Source: CAZTDD01 sp964612675 (lineage in GTDB: Bacteria; Hinthialibacterota; Hinthialibacteria; Hinthialibacterales; JAKPRU01). From it: 49,486 nt of DNA. Made by a program: the position numbers and the translations under genes. This document shows, one piece after another, positions 1 to 8,662 of the stretch. The stretch spans positions 1 through 49,486 of the forward strand of contig CAZTDD010000037.1 of NCBI GenBank assembly GCA_964612675.1, given 5' to 3'. The notes beneath the pieces were generated by a model. It made no database searches, had not been told where the DNA came from, and saw only the letters and a list, made by a program, of their open reading frames with translations. The first letter of the stretch is position 1. Each line of letters begins with the position of its first letter.

Positions 1-75
1 TTGCCGTTGATTCATTTGCTGTCTCTGGCGAATACACAAGATAATCATAATACGCAAATCCAATGCAATGATCGC

Positions 76-146
76 CCCTCACCCTAACCCTCTCCCGGGG
101 GGAGAGGGAACTTCCGACGCCAACTTTCGACTTTTTGCGACGCCAT
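76..146. repeat. Dispersed palindromic repeat, CCCTCACCC core with TTTTTGC end motif
   Basis: A run reading CCCTCACCCTAACCCTCTCC and continuing into GGGAGAGGG occupies about 76-110 and can fold on CTCTCCC/GGGAGAG. A GACTTTTTGCG end motif follows at 129-139. The same core recurs at 5290, 5488 (inverted) and 20335 (inverted), and the same end motif recurs beside most repeat copies in the window. No gene is visible in 1-240. Confidence 0.8.
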
Positions 147-240
147 CATACTATGAAGTATAGGAATTCTGTACGCCGCTTGCCAAGAAAGGCGATGTTC
201 AGTAGTGTTTGAAGTGTGTAAGAAGTACCTTGGAGACATG

Positions 241-2394
241 ATGAGATCTGTACGAGAAGACGGTCACGGTGGATTACGCTCCTCGCAAGTGCGCGCCGAA
301 AGGATCCGCAGACAAATCGTCGCTAACCCACCCTGCGCTCGAAATTCGTTTTGTTCTTCAGACCACCGCCTCCATCGGTTCCGGCCTCGCCATGACGACA
401 AACGGCAACGGCAGAGCACCATCGTTCTACCTAAGAAAACCGCACCCTATCCGTCATTGCGAGCGAAGCGAAGCAATCTCGTAGAAGAAAGAGATGGAGT
501 GAGATGGCCACGCTTCGCTCGCCATGACGAGAGATCACGCTACCTCTGTGGTACTACACTGGTAATCGCTTTGTTCTGCCTCGTCATCCCTGTCGGGACG
601 GTGCACGCTCTACGGATCGACTTCCCCTCTCGTGTGATCCAGATTGGCGAGACTGTTCAATTCGAGGCGGAGGCACAAGACGTGCCGGATGCGGTCTCTT
701 TCCAATGGGATTTCGATGACGGTACCGGCGGCAGCGGCCGAACAGTCAGCCATGCGTGGTCTGAAGTCGGGATCTATATTGTGACGCTCACCGCGCAGTC
801 GACATCCGGCGAGACACACAAATCCTCGGATTTCGTCAACATTCTGCCCGCCCGGCCGAACGATAGAACCTACAAACGGGCCTGGGAGTTGATTCGAACC
901 CGAATCGTTGGCACAGTCGAATGGTTGGAATCGACGCAGCAGTATCCCCATTATCGTTATCCTCTCCGGAATTTGTCCTACGAAGAAGGTATTTTTTCTC
1001 CAAAGTGGGACCTACGGCTGGGATGGACAGGCGGTTTCTGGGTGGGAAGCCTGTGGAAGATGTATGCCCGGACCGGCGAACCGGAGTTTCTGGAGTTCGC
1101 GAACGCCTGGAACGAGACTATCCTCGGAGAAGAAGAGGTGAACAACCACGACCGGGGATTCGTTTACTACAATTCCTCTTCGTTGGGATACGAGGTCACA
1201 GGGAATCCGCTCTACCTGCAGAGCGCGAGAAAGGCTGCCGAGCAGCTGGTATGGATGTACGATTTTGGTGGTACCGGCCTGATCCCGATCTACTCGTCCA
1301 GCCAAGTCACCATCATCGACACGATGATGAACCTCCAGGTTCTGTGGTGGATGGGGCAGTTCGAGGACGCGAATCCTCGCTTCTACGAAGTCGCACTTGC
1401 CCACGCCGAAAAGACACGAGACGCATTTATCCGTCCCGACGGATCGACGTGGCAGTCGGTCCATTTCGACAAAGAAACCGGTGAAGTCCTGAGCAAAGAA
1501 ACGCGGCAGGGGCTGGATCACAGCGATACATCGACCTGGTCGCGCGGCCAGGCCTGGGCGATTTACGGTTTCAGCGAAACTGCTCGGGCCACCGGTCTCG
1601 AGTCGTTTTTGACCGCCTCTGAACGGGTGTCGGATTTCTTTATCGACAACCTGCCGCCGGATCTCGTGCCCTGGTTCGATTTCTCGCCGAGGATCGTGGA
1701 GAATCCGAACGCACATTTAAAAGATTCCTCCGCCGCTTCCATCGCAGCGGCCGGTCTTCTCAATCTGGCTGAGATCCACCCCGATGCCGACGCCACACAG
1801 CGTTACCGGGAAGCCGCCGAGGCCATTGTCCAATCGCTGATCACAAATTACCTGGCTCCCTTCGGCGATGAGACCGTTTCCGTGCCGGGCATGCTGATCC
1901 ACGGTTGCTGGTTTTGGGGCCTGCCGGAACGCCGGGATTCCGAGTTGATTTGGGGGACGTATTACTTGCTCGATGCCCTGGAGCGGCTAATAGCGGTCCC
2001 CGAGATCCTCGATCTACGCATGACCAACCTCACAACCAAGAATCAGACAGTGTCCGAAGGCGACCGGCTCCGTTTCGAGGCCCAGGTTTCAGCGCATCGT
2101 TTGGAGTTCGCAGACGTTCGACTCGATCTTTCACAGCTGGGCGCAGGCGGCGGTGTATTGCCGAATGAATTCGATCGAGCAACGGGCGAGGCGATCTGGA
2201 TCGTGGATTCCGCTCACCCGATTTCATCCGATATCGTTGTGCGCCTGACTCTAGCCGACGGTCTCGGCCGGACGACAGAGCGACTCCACCATGTAAACTC
2301 GACATCCGGTATCGAGCATTGGCGTGATTACGGACGGGAGGAAAGCAATGAAGAAACAAGTCGGATCGACAACACTCGAACTGGTTCAAGGTGA
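241..2394 (+). CDS. Secreted PKD-domain GH88-family unsaturated glucuronyl hydrolase
   Basis: Predicted to remove unsaturated glucuronyl residues from oligosaccharides left by polysaccharide lyases. After an unusual N-terminal stretch come a hydrophobic segment (LVIALFCLVIPVGTVHA, about residues 106-122), a PKD domain with WDFDDG, the (alpha/alpha)6-type catalytic region, and a C-terminal Ig-like region. NHDRGF (Asp codon 1150) and IDTMMNL (Asp codon 1318) match the two aspartates conserved in unsaturated glucuronyl hydrolases. I chose ATG 241 because GGAG at 232-235 lies five bases upstream. The frame stays open to GTG 205, and GTG 499 would give a normal signal peptide start. Codons before the hydrophobic segment are largely repeat DNA (452-529), so the true N-terminus is uncertain. 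The 3' end overlaps the macro-domain gene by 47 bases. Family assignment is firm; the substrate is inferred. Confidence 0.85.
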   Translation: MRSVREDGHGGLRSSQVRAERIRRQIVANPPCARNSFCSSDHRLHRFRPRHDDKRQRQSTIVLPKKTAPYPSLRAKRSNLVEERDGVRWPRFARHDERSRYLCGTTLVIALFCLVIPVGTVHALRIDFPSRVIQIGETVQFEAEAQDVPDAVSFQWDFDDGTGGSGRTVSHAWSEVGIYIVTLTAQSTSGETHKSSDFVNILPARPNDRTYKRAWELIRTRIVGTVEWLESTQQYPHYRYPLRNLSYEEGIFSPKWDLRLGWTGGFWVGSLWKMYARTGEPEFLEFANAWNETILGEEEVNNHDRGFVYYNSSSLGYEVTGNPLYLQSARKAAEQLVWMYDFGGTGLIPIYSSSQVTIIDTMMNLQVLWWMGQFEDANPRFYEVALAHAEKTRDAFIRPDGSTWQSVHFDKETGEVLSKETRQGLDHSDTSTWSRGQAWAIYGFSETARATGLESFLTASERVSDFFIDNLPPDLVPWFDFSPRIVENPNAHLKDSSAASIAAAGLLNLAEIHPDADATQRYREAAEAIVQSLITNYLAPFGDETVSVPGMLIHGCWFWGLPERRDSELIWGTYYLLDALERLIAVPEILDLRMTNLTTKNQTVSEGDRLRFEAQVSAHRLEFADVRLDLSQLGAGGGVLPNEFDRATGEAIWIVDSAHPISSDIVVRLTLADGLGRTTERLHHVNSTSGIEHWRDYGREESNEETSRIDNTRTGSR
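452..529. repeat. Hairpin repeat of the CERSEAIS type inside the GH88 reading frame
   Basis: CGTCATTGCGAGCGAAGC at 452-469 is mirrored by GCTTCGCTCGCCATGACG at 512-529, an 18-base inverted repeat with one mismatch and a 42-base loop. Read in another frame, its start gives the RHCERSEAIS string well known from translated bacterial intergenic repeats. It lies just upstream of the signal-peptide codons of the GH88 gene. A half copy (CTCGCCATGACGA) occurs near 390-402. Confidence 0.85.
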
Positions 2395-2884
2395 CATCAC
2401 AAAAGAGACTACCCAGGCCATTGTCAATGCCGCCAATTCAAGTCTTGCCGGAGGCGGCGGTGTGGACGGTGCGATCCACCGGGCCGGCGGGCCGATGATC
2501 ATGGAAGAATGCAAGAGACTCGGCGGCTGCCCCACAGGGGATGCCAAACTGACCACCGGCGGCAAACTGAAAGCGAAGTATGTCATCCACGCGGTCGGCC
2601 CCGTGTACAAGGACGGCGAACAGGGGGAGTCCAACTTGCTCGCCGGGTGTTACAAGAAATCTCTACAACTCGCACGCAAAAAAGGCCTCCGCTCCATCTC
2701 GTTTCCTTCAATCAGCACAGGGGCTTACGGGTATCCCGTAAAAAAAGCCGCTATGGTCGCGATACGGACAATCAAGCAGGAATTGGTCAAGCACAATCAA
2801 ATGGACCTCGTACGGATAGTCCTTTTTGACAAAAAAACGTATGACGGTTACGCTCAAGCCCTTTCGCTTCTGGATCGGGGGTAG
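2348..2884 (+). CDS. Macro-domain protein, O-acetyl-ADP-ribose deacetylase-like
   Basis: A 178-residue single-domain protein of the MacroD/YmdB type, which hydrolyses O-acetyl-ADP-ribose or removes ADP-ribose from proteins. Visible family motifs: VQGDITKETTQAIVNAANSS near the N-terminus, GGGGVDGAIHRAGG (phosphate-binding loop), GDAKLTTGGKL, KYVIHAVGP and SFPSISTGAYGYP. Length matches the family. ATG 2348 is preceded by GGAGG at 2337-2341 with a six-base gap. A longer frame to 2324 would lack this site. The gene starts inside the last 47 bases of the GH88 gene, so it is probably co-transcribed and translationally coupled to it. No toxin or ADP-ribosyltransferase partner is visible nearby. A cytoplasmic location is expected. 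Confidence 0.93.
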   Translation: MKKQVGSTTLELVQGDITKETTQAIVNAANSSLAGGGGVDGAIHRAGGPMIMEECKRLGGCPTGDAKLTTGGKLKAKYVIHAVGPVYKDGEQGESNLLAGCYKKSLQLARKKGLRSISFPSISTGAYGYPVKKAAMVAIRTIKQELVKHNQMDLVRIVLFDKKTYDGYAQALSLLDRG

Positions 2885-2948
2885 CAGCGACGGGGAGAAA
2901 ACATAACAGAGGCATTTGTCTCTTTTCCTCCGCCACGATTGACGGATT

Positions 2949-3077
2949 CGCAAAAAGTCAAGAAAATGAACCTCAACCCCCTCCTAACCTCCCCCGATCT
3001 TCGGGGGAGGAAAAGAAGCGAACACAGCTGGGTTGATCTTCTCCCCCAAAGATTCGGGGAGATACAGAGGGGGTTGA
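2949..3077. repeat. Multi-armed palindromic repeat, copy A
   Basis: TCAACCCCCTC (2973-2983) pairs with GAGGGGGTTGA (3067-3077). Between them lie two smaller palindromes, CTCCCCCGA/TTCGGGGGAG (about 2988-3010) and CTCCCCC..CGGGGAG (3041-3061). One strand can therefore fold into a three-way junction. A GCAAAAAGTC end motif lies just left at 2950-2959. It fills most of the gap between the macro-domain and glycosyltransferase genes. No gene is seen in 2885-3174. Confidence 0.85.
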
Positions 3078-3174
3078 CAACATTTCTATTTCTACTCAGC
3101 TGACTTCGTCTAAGTGTGCCAAGATTGGGTAACGTTCTGATTAGGTTGAAACGTCGTGCGAACACTGGTGAGGA

Positions 3175-5284
3175 ATGCCTACAAATCCCTCGTGTATTCG
3201 ACACCGTAATCGTGTCGAATCCCTGATCTTACTCGTCAACGGCGTTCTTTGTGTGTTGGTCCATTTGATGCACGGTGTCAGTGTGGGCTGGTGGGGAATC
3301 GATCGTCTTCTGCCGCAGCTTCACCTGCTTGCCTACCATTGTATGACGATCCTGCCGCTGATAACCGGCATCGCCGTTCTGCTCGCCGTCATTGCGTTTC
3401 GATTTCACGCACGCGCGGCGGGCACGAGTCTCCGCGACATGGTTCAACGTTATGTCGCATGGCCGACGCTTCTCGCAGCAGCGGGATTTCTCTTGATAAC
3501 GTTCCCCTGGGGACATCGGATCAAGGGCGGACAATGGATCTCCGAACCGTGGATGTGGCTGTTTTATCGTTGGATTCTTCTATTGCTCGTTCTGTTTCAG
3601 CTTTTTGTGTGGTTTTCAGGACGAGTATCTTCTCCGAAAAAAGAGCCTGCGGCAGGTACGTTCACAGCACATCTGAGTCCTCTCTCCTGGCTACGCGTCC
3701 TTTTGCTGACGCTGATTGTTTTTGCTGAAACAAACATCATATCGTGGAACGTTCTTGAACATGTTGCGCACGTCGAAGACGGTATCGCGCAGCTGTTTCA
3801 AGCGAAAACGTACAGCATCGGAAAATGGTATCTTGAGCCGCCACCGGTCCCCGACGCCTTTCGATATCCACACATTGTTCTTGAAGACAAATGGTACAGC
3901 ATCTATCCTCCGGGATTTGCCATGGTTCTTGCTCTCGGAGTTCTTTTCAACGCTCCCTGGGTGATCAATCCGATCATTGCAGGTCTGACCGTACCGGTAA
4001 TTTATCTTTACGGAAAACAGATATATGACCGAAAGACAGCGCTTTTCGCCTCGGGGCTGCTGTGTATTTCTCCGTTCTTCCTTATGATGGGCGCGGGCAT
4101 GATGAATCACCCATTGGCCCTATTGGTTTTGCTTTTGTTTGCTTTGACCTTAGAGTATTCGAAGAAATACCGTGCAGGATTTTTACTGAGCGGATTTCTG
4201 GCAGGATACGCTTTTATGACCCGACCGCTGACCGCGCTGGGAATCGGCATACCGCTTGTCGCGTTTGTTCTTTATGAAGAGAGAAAGAATTATTTACATA
4301 TAATCAAAGGATCGCTTCTATTGTTGCTCGGGGTATTGCCTTGCGTTGCCATAATGTTTCTGTCCAATATCAAAACAACAGGCGACCCGCTTGTTTCCGG
4401 TTATCAAAAATATTTCGACAATAATCCGCTCGGTTTCGGCTGGAAACCATGGGGCGACAATCCGGCAGGCTTTGTTTCCAGCCGTGAAGTGTACCACACA
4501 CCTCTGCAGGGACTTGCAAATGTGAATATCAATCTGGCCGCACTGAATCGCGATTTGCTGGGCTGGCCCATCGCGGGATTGTTCCCCATTCTGTATTTAT
4601 GGATGCGACGACAAAAACCGGATTATCGCGATTGGAAGATGCTCTGTGTATGTCTCGGACTGTGTGTGGCCTATGTTTTCTATTATTATCAGGACCTGTG
4701 CTACGGTCCGCGAAATATTGTTGAATGTGTTCCTTTCGCCATTCTTCTGATTGCACGCGGTTTATATGTGCTCTACCGGGACGTCAAGGAGAAGTTGAGT
4801 ATTTCCGAACTGCGTATGAAATGCATTGCTTTTGTCACTATCTGTTTTATGCTATTCGCTGCTGCAATAACCACGGTCCCCCGACTCTACGATCGATACT
4901 GGCGGAATTACTGGAGAGTGACCGGCGAACTTCGATCGTTGGTGTTGAAATCGGATCTCGATGACGGGATTGTATTCGTTCATCCGACTTTAAATTACGG
5001 GAACGGATTTCAGCTGAATCCACCGGATATGCGGACGGGTCCGCTGTTTGCGGAGGATTTGGGACCGAAAATTCGAGCAGCGGTCATCGCTGCGTATCCA
5101 GACCGAGATGTCTATTACTCGGTCGAGGANNNNNNNNNNNNNNNNNNNNNNNNNNNNNNNNNNNNNNNNNNNNNNNNNNNNNNNNNNNNNNNNNNNNNNN
5201 NNNNNNNNNNNNNNNNNNNNNNNNNNNNNTTTCGTCGAGGATGGTAGGGCGATTCCGGAGATTGTGAGACACCCGCCGGATTAA
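3175..5284 (+). CDS. GT39/ArnT-like multi-spanning glycosyltransferase, interrupted by assembly gap
   Basis: A polytopic membrane protein with about 12 hydrophobic segments. The first extracytoplasmic loop carries EDGIAQLFQAKTY and YPPGFAMVLALG, the arrangement seen in dolichyl-phosphate-mannose mannosyltransferase/ArnT-type enzymes that use lipid-linked sugars. It probably transfers a sugar to protein or lipid in the periplasm. The frame runs into 100 N at 5130. If the N are removed, the codons join as SVE-D-FVEDGRAIPEIV and stop at TAA 5282-5284, giving 669 residues. Reading with exactly 100 N shifts the frame and yields a false end at 5247. ATG 3175 has GGTGAGG immediately upstream at a poor spacing, so the start is moderately sure. 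It appears to stand alone. Donor and acceptor cannot be told. Confidence 0.75.
5130..5229. other. Assembly gap of 100 N
   Basis: Exactly 100 N, the usual placeholder for a scaffold join of unknown size. Bases on either side (GGTCGAGGA before, TTTCGTCGAGG after) reproduce, without interruption, the second copy of the same sequence at 5384-5400. This suggests the two contigs abut or are separated by a whole number of repeat units. Confidence 0.98.
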
Positions 5285-5447
5285 AGGATCCCTCACCCTA
5301 ACCCTCTCCCAGTGGGAGAGGGGAATTTCTGCTGCCCAGTGATGATTTCTTGTCTGTTGAAGCGTCGCGCGCAAGTCGGGGGTGGTCGAGGATTTCGTCG
5401 AGGATGGTAGGGCGATTCCGGAGATTGTGAGACACCCGCCGGATTAA
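5230..5447. repeat. Direct repeat of the glycosyltransferase 3' end flanking a palindromic repeat
   Basis: The sequence from TTTCGTCGAGGATGG to GGATTAA at 5230-5284 recurs at 5391-5447, and the match extends left to GGTCGAGGA at 5384 if the gap is closed. The second copy ends in the same TAA codon but has no coding sequence before it, so it looks like a duplicated gene end. Between the two copies is a CCCTCACCC palindrome at 5290-5323. This short duplication is probably why the assembly broke here. Confidence 0.8.
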
Positions 5448-5487
5448 CCGTTTTCGGTGGCTTTCAGCAAAACCCTTCACATTATTT

Positions 5488-5523
5488 TCTCCCTCTCCCT
5501 TTGGGAGAGGGCCGGGGTGAGGG
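5488..5523. repeat. CCCTCACCC palindromic repeat, inverted copy
   Basis: CCCTCTCCCTTTGGGAGAGGG followed by GGGGTGAGGG is the reverse-oriented counterpart of the copy at 5290-5323. It sits downstream of the convergent bioB gene, where its CTCTCCC/GGGAGAG stem could help end transcription. There is no T-run. No gene is seen in 5285-5567. Confidence 0.8.
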
Positions 5524-5567
5524 AAACGCGTGTCAAATTGTAAAGAATTCGCACAAGGAACGAACCC

Positions 5568-6602
5568 TCAGACACCTTGTCTCGGTGCACGGATGGAGAG
5601 ACGAAGATCTTTCAACATCTCTCGGTCCTCACTCGCAGGTCGGCCCAAAGTAGTTAAGTAATTTCCGATAATAATTCCGTCCGCTCCCGCAAAAAAAATC
5701 ATGCTTTGAAAATCCCGAAGATTCTTCTCTCTTCCACCGGCAACTTTAATCTCTTTTTCCGGAAGAATGAATCGAAAAAGAGCGATTGTCTTGAGAATCT
5801 CGAAGGGGGAAAGCGGAACGACGTGCTCCAGCGGTGTCCCTGGGATGGGATTCAGGAAATTCAGAGGGATGACATCGACATCAAGCTCGCGCAGTTTCAT
5901 CGCAAGTTCGATCCGTTGATCCGCAGTCTCTCCCATTCCGAAAATCCCACCGCAGCATACCCTGAGGCCCGCTTCTTTCGCATGACGGACGGTATCAATA
6001 CGGCTTTGATAGCTGTGAGTGCCGACGATTTGCTCGAAATAGGACTCCGCCGTTTCGAGATTATGGTTGAAACAAACCAGGCCGTGCGATTTCAGGTACT
6101 TAAACTGCTCTTTGGTCAGCGAACCGAGTGAACCATGGGCTTCGAGTCCGGTTTCATGGACGATCCTCTCCAGAGCATCTCCGATGCGGTGGAGCTCGTC
6201 TTCGCTGTCGATGCCGGGTCCGCTGATTACGATACCCAGGCCGCTCGCGCCGTCTGCCCGCGCCTGTTTCCCCGCTTCAATAATTCGATCGGTCTCTATA
6301 AGAGGATAGGTTTCAATTTCGGCGTTATGGTGTGCGGATTGCGAACAGAACGCGCAGTCTTCAGAACAGCTGCCGGATTTTGCGTTCACAATAGAACAAC
6401 ACGTGGCCTCATCACCGCGAAATGTTTGCCGCAGTCGGTTTGAGGCATGACAAAGCAACAGAAGAGCATCGTCGGAAACGTGGGCGATCCGTTGCGCCTC
6501 CTCCGTGTCCACCGAATGACCGTGAATGACGCGAACCGCGAGGTCGAAGAGAAATTCGACTGTTCGACGGTCTTCCTGAAAACCTTCCTTGATACTGTCC
6601 AT
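5568..6602 (-). CDS. bioB: Biotin synthase, radical SAM
   Basis: Inserts sulfur into dethiobiotin in the last step of biotin synthesis. The 344-residue protein has the radical-SAM cysteine motif CSEDCAFCSQSAHH, followed by TYPLIETDRIIEAG, the GLGIVISG strand, the HNLETAESYF segment, and the C-terminal VAGGREKNLRDFQSMIFFAG and GNYLTT blocks that are diagnostic of BioB. ATG 6602 (MDSIKEGF) fits the family length; the frame extends four codons further to GTG 6614. No other bio gene is next to it, so it is an orphan relative to operons in other bacteria. Dethiobiotin synthesis genes must lie elsewhere, or dethiobiotin is taken up. Confidence 0.97.
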   Translation of the reverse strand: MDSIKEGFQEDRRTVEFLFDLAVRVIHGHSVDTEEAQRIAHVSDDALLLLCHASNRLRQTFRGDEATCCSIVNAKSGSCSEDCAFCSQSAHHNAEIETYPLIETDRIIEAGKQARADGASGLGIVISGPGIDSEDELHRIGDALERIVHETGLEAHGSLGSLTKEQFKYLKSHGLVCFNHNLETAESYFEQIVGTHSYQSRIDTVRHAKEAGLRVCCGGIFGMGETADQRIELAMKLRELDVDVIPLNFLNPIPGTPLEHVVPLSPFEILKTIALFRFILPEKEIKVAGGREKNLRDFQSMIFFAGADGIIIGNYLTTLGRPASEDREMLKDLRLSIRAPRQGV

Positions 6603-6747
6603 AGTGTTTCCCACTTTACCGGGCTGGTTGCTCTGAGCGACATTAAACGTACCTGATCCCAGGATTCAAGGTCGATCCTCGGGTGTAGATGTTCTCCGGG
6701 GGGTTTGCTACGCTTCGATAGGGATTGCTTCAGGTAGGAGAAGGTAG

Positions 6748-8526
6748 GTGAGCAGGAATCGGCGACGCATATATTCGATATCGATTGGTTTGCTTTTGGT
6801 TGGCGGATTGGCATTCTCGTTTGGTCACCGGCTTCTTACACCTTCGCCAAACGTGACGCCGCCGCAGAGAACACTCCAAATGAATCTCAACCCCCTCCCA
6901 ACCTCCCCCGATCTTGACGCGGTTGTAGAAGGTGAGCGGAACGGCCCTCAACCCCCTCCTAACCTCCCCCGATCTTCGGGGGAGGAAAAGAAGTGGATGC
7001 AGCTTGGTTGTTTTCTCCCCCAAAGATTGGGGGAGATACAGAGGGGGTTGAAGACCTCTCCATTCTTGTCCCGACGGCTTTTTGCGGCACTGTCAAAGAC
7101 TGCGGAAGATACAGAAGGGGTTGATGCCTCACTTCCTACACTCGGTCGAACTTCTGTCGCCCCGTCAAACCCCGGCAAGAAAACAGCCAATACCCGTTAC
7201 TCTCTCATTGCCGGTTCCTCAGTACTGAGAGATCTGGCAATTTTCAGCATACTGACTTCTTCTCCTCCGTCGCCTTCACAGGTCGAAGAACTGAAACAGA
7301 ACGCTCTCGGATTGAAACAGGAACGCCGATACAAGGAGTCGCTTGAAGAATTTCAAAGACTTGTCGAAATTACCCCCGACGATCCGGAGGTCCATTATCA
7401 TTTGGCGACCTTGATCGCACTCATGACCTCGCGTACACCTGAGGCAATCGAACACCTGAACATCGCCCTTTCTCTTCGCCCCGATTTTGTGCCTGCACTG
7501 GACGCGCTTGCGGAACTCTACCCGCTCAACGACGAATACGGCAAAGCGCTGGAAACGCTGGACACGTTGATCTCTCTTCACCCGGAGAAGCCCTATTATC
7601 TATGTGAAGCGGCGGATCTCTGTACCCGGATCAATGAAAAAGAGAAAAGCCTTGCGTATCTTCAACAAGCCGTAGAAAAGAACCCGTCCGACGAAGACAT
7701 CCTGGCCTGTATCGGCGCGGTTTTCTCTCACTGGGGTGAGAAGAAACGGGCGGTGACCTATTTACGCAAGGCATTGGAGATCGATTCGGGCCACGCTCGG
7801 GCGAATTATGAGCTGGCATCGATTCTTGTGCGGGGCCGAGAGCTGGGAGAAGCAGAAACGATGGCGCTCCGGTCAATACGATCGAATCCCTTCGTTCAAG
7901 AGACACACAGCCTGCTTGCACGGATTTACGCAGCGACGAAGAGGCAAACGGACGCAAAACGAGAACTCCAGATTGCCGAGTATCTCAATCATTTGCCGGA
8001 AATCAAACTTGGCTTCCTGAAACATCTGCTGATGAGCGGGTCGGTGACACCAGAAGAGCATTTTTTGTTGGGGGAAGAACTTGCCCGCGTCGGCTGCCCG
8101 GATTGGGGAATCCAGGAAATGGAGGCCGGCCTTGTTATGGAGCCGACTGCGCAAGCTCCACGGATCCCTCTCGCTCTCGCCTACCTGGAAGTGGGCAAAC
8201 CGGAGGAAGCGTTCAATGTGGTCAATCGACTCGCCGATCCCGGCTTGCGGCGTACCGAGGGAGCGCTGCGAGCATTGGGGTGGGCCGCCTATCATACGAA
8301 ACAGCTGGATGTGGCGCGCGGCGTGATTGTTGCGGCAAGCGCATTCCATGTCGAGTCGGAAAGTCTCCACCAGTTATCCGACGCCCTTCGGCAAGCGCCT
8401 ATGCATTCCGCCGGGCGGCAACGCTGGATTCTCGGGGGATTGCTTGTTCTGCTGGGAGTGGGCCTGTTGGTTCTTGTGCGGCAGCTGGGTACAGGTGTAC
8501 CGAAAGACACGAAAAAAGAGTTTTGA
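6748..8526 (+). CDS. Membrane-anchored TPR-repeat protein with a repeat element in frame
   Basis: A 592-residue protein. GTG 6748 has AGGAG at 6736-6740 seven bases upstream. Residues 9-26 form a hydrophobic signal or anchor segment. Residues about 36-116 are encoded by a palindromic repeat element (6853-7096), giving low-complexity text such as NLPRSSGEEKK and RRLFAALSKT. From about residue 180 to 420 there are roughly six or seven tetratricopeptide repeats (for example PDDPEVHYHLATL and DSGHARANYELAS), usually protein-interaction scaffolds. Residues about 555-578 (WILGGLLVLLGVGLLVLV) form a C-terminal membrane helix, leaving a short basic tail. It lies just upstream of the barrel/multiheme genes on the same strand and might assist their assembly, but that is only positional. 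The partner is unknown. Confidence 0.8.
   Translation: MSRNRRRIYSISIGLLLVGGLAFSFGHRLLTPSPNVTPPQRTLQMNLNPLPTSPDLDAVVEGERNGPQPPPNLPRSSGEEKKWMQLGCFLPQRLGEIQRGLKTSPFLSRRLFAALSKTAEDTEGVDASLPTLGRTSVAPSNPGKKTANTRYSLIAGSSVLRDLAIFSILTSSPPSPSQVEELKQNALGLKQERRYKESLEEFQRLVEITPDDPEVHYHLATLIALMTSRTPEAIEHLNIALSLRPDFVPALDALAELYPLNDEYGKALETLDTLISLHPEKPYYLCEAADLCTRINEKEKSLAYLQQAVEKNPSDEDILACIGAVFSHWGEKKRAVTYLRKALEIDSGHARANYELASILVRGRELGEAETMALRSIRSNPFVQETHSLLARIYAATKRQTDAKRELQIAEYLNHLPEIKLGFLKHLLMSGSVTPEEHFLLGEELARVGCPDWGIQEMEAGLVMEPTAQAPRIPLALAYLEVGKPEEAFNVVNRLADPGLRRTEGALRALGWAAYHTKQLDVARGVIVAASAFHVESESLHQLSDALRQAPMHSAGRQRWILGGLLVLLGVGLLVLVRQLGTGVPKDTKKEF
6853..7096. mobile_element. MITE-like palindromic element, copy B, inside the TPR gene
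   Basis: Left end GTGACGCCGCCGCAGAGAAC (from 6853) and right end GGCTTTTTGCGGCACTGTCA (to about 7095) are imperfect terminal inverted repeats. They match the ends of the element at 24635-24935. Inside are a partial core (6886-6915) and a full multi-armed core bounded by TCAACCCCCTC (6948) and GAGGGGGTTGA (to 7051). A further degenerate core end (GATACAGAAGGGGTTGA) follows at about 7105-7121. It carries no transposase. The reading frame stays open through all of it. Confidence 0.65.
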
Positions 8527-8662
8527 CTTTGGCCCGAAAGTGAGTTATCGTTCCACGTCAATCGGTGTCCCGCAGTTCGAATTGGGAACTGAGAGAACTA
8601 CAGCCGCACACCTCAGAGCCTTCCTTCCCTGCCGGGCCTGTAGTTATGAGAGAAGAAAACCG

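Noticed and set aside
610..1716. Long minus-strand open frames opposite the GH88 gene
   Set aside because: They are shadows of a well-supported coding region, and their products resemble no family.
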